Position numbers and translations under genes: made by a program. A stretch of DNA of 64,000 bases, from positions 1 through 64,000 of the forward strand of contig NZ_LQOY01000249.1 in assembly GCF_002101675.1 (NCBI RefSeq), read 5' to 3'. Under the pieces are notes generated by a model. The model ran no database searches and had not been told where the DNA came from. It saw nothing but the letters and a program-made list of their open reading frames with translations. Below are positions 63,472-64,000 of the stretch, one piece after another (position 1 is the stretch's first letter; every line of letters begins with the position of its first letter). This DNA comes from Mycobacterium gordonae. GTDB taxonomy: Bacteria; Actinomycetota; Actinomycetes; Mycobacteriales; Mycobacteriaceae.

Positions 63472-64000
63472 TCACCAGCACGTCACGCTGGGCCGGGCCC
63501 GAGCCGTCGATGGGCCGGATCGGTGACACGCCGTGCAGGGTGCGCCGGTCGTCGTTCACCAGCAACGTGCCGGGCTCGTCCAGCGTGGTCGCCAGCAACT
63601 GCCGACCATCGGCGTCGCACACGGTGCTCTCACCACCGAGCGCGTTGCGCCGCCCGATCAGCAGCGAACTGACCACCATTACCCCGTCGCGGTGCATGCC
63701 CTCGGGCGTCGGATGGCCGTTGCCACCGGTGGATTGGGTGCGGAACGGGTGCACCTTGACATCCCACTGCGGGGCTTCGTCCAGGACCGCCGCGAGCCGG
63801 CTCAGCAGGTACAGCAATTCGTGCAGCAGCGGATCTTCGGCGAAAGCCGTGGTCAGCGGCTCGAATACGCGGTCGCGGCCGATGTAGAGCGGATTGCTGC
63901 TTTCGGGTTGCACGAACTCTTCGGCGGGTAGCGGGCGCACCTGCGTGCCCACCGCGAACCGCCCGTACCTGCGCAGCCGCTGGATGCCCAGTTCGGCGGC
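63449..64000 (-). CDS. 2OG-Fe(II) dioxygenase family protein, partial (N-terminus outside window)
   Basis: The minus-strand frame is open from the window edge to TGA at 63449; the visible 183 residues include the metal site HRDGV in EGMHRDGVMVVSSLL and the distal His in TLHGVSPI with a 2OG-binding Arg downstream (RDVLVITFAS). It resembles the BsmA-type 2OG-Fe dioxygenases that hydroxylate free amino acids, but the substrate is unknown. It overlaps the cmaA1 3' end by 23 bases convergently. The frame continues upstream past base 64000, so the true start is outside the window. Confidence 0.8.
   Translation of the reverse strand, partial: AAELGIQRLRRYGRFAVGTQVRPLPAEEFVQPESSNPLYIGRDRVFEPLTTAFAEDPLLHELLYLLSRLAAVLDEAPQWDVKVHPFRTQSTGGNGHPTPEGMHRDGVMVVSSLLIGRRNALGGESTVCDADGRQLLATTLDEPGTLLVNDDRRTLHGVSPIRPIDGSGPAQRDVLVITFASHR

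Noticed and set aside
1..64000. Search for CRISPR arrays, insertion sequences, integrases, prophage and tRNA genes
   Set aside because: No direct-repeat/spacer array, transposase or integrase motif, terminal inverted repeats or tRNA cloverleaf was recognised on reading both strands.

Overview
The window is chromosomal DNA of a slow-growing Mycobacterium. It is GC-rich, carries a PE_PGRS tail, two PPE genes and a PE-PPE hydrolase, and holds a run of genes whose proteins closely match M. tuberculosis Rv3423c to Rv3392c as I remember them (alr, tsaE, tsaB, rimI, tsaD, groES, groEL1, whiB3, Rv3415c, sigD, rsdA, Rv3412, guaB2, guaB3, choD, Rv3406 to Rv3400, guaA, imuA', imuB, iunH, cmaA1). The order is presented in reverse. 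The species cannot be fixed from the sequence alone; the extra genes argue against the M. tuberculosis complex and suggest a non-tuberculous slow grower. No tRNA, rRNA, insertion sequence, prophage or CRISPR array was recognised.

Layout. (1) 1-2781: 3' part of a PE_PGRS gene. (2) 2803-9960: alanine racemase, a hydrolase, the tRNA t6A genes tsaE-tsaB-rimI-tsaD in overlapping series, then CIRCE-controlled groES-groEL1 ending in a strong terminator. (3) 9995-28554: an 18.6-kb accessory block between groEL1 and whiB3, which I remember as neighbours in M. tuberculosis. It holds an adenylate cyclase flanked by a decayed tandem duplication, a Cys/His-rich pair (DUF1326, DUF4396) with three metal-repressor-like palindromes, a DGPF/ECF42 sigma pair, a MarR/oxidoreductase pair, a wax-ester synthase, a PucR/cupin-dioxygenase pair, a SodC-like lipoprotein that has lost metal ligands, an extra GlnA1-like glutamine synthetase, an RCK potassium channel, an F420-type oxidoreductase and a peroxiredoxin-like protein. 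(4) 28618-40633: whiB3, two PPE genes with Ala/Leu/Asn-Pro repeat tails, the sigD-rsdA operon, guaB2-guaB3 and choD. (5) 40658-43140: two tandem TauD/AtsK-type dioxygenases under a divergent TetR with three matching operators. (6) 43225-49298: a secreted cysteine-peptidase-like protein and a probable surface-sugar set (formyltransferase, FAD protein, methyltransferase, GT2, PLP aminotransferase) bracketed by two IdeR-like iron boxes. (7) 49456-53074: GH65 phosphorylase, beta-phosphoglucomutase and a cold-shock-domain protein. (8) 53380-64000: PE-PPE hydrolase, guaA, PhyH-like oxygenase, LexA-boxed imuA'-imuB mutasome genes with a divergent secreted protein, a WhiB4-like regulator, divergent iunH/cmaA1, and a partial 2OG-Fe oxygenase.

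A recurring theme is leaderless initiation: a TANNNT -10 element followed after 6-8 nt by ATG or GTG is seen in front of many genes here and was used to choose starts. Purine-nucleotide genes (guaB2, guaB3, guaA, iunH) and redox or iron regulators (WhiB3, WhiB4-like, IdeR boxes) are conspicuous in the conserved part, while the accessory block looks like an assembly of self-contained regulator-plus-target modules. Comparisons with M. tuberculosis are from memory, not from a search.
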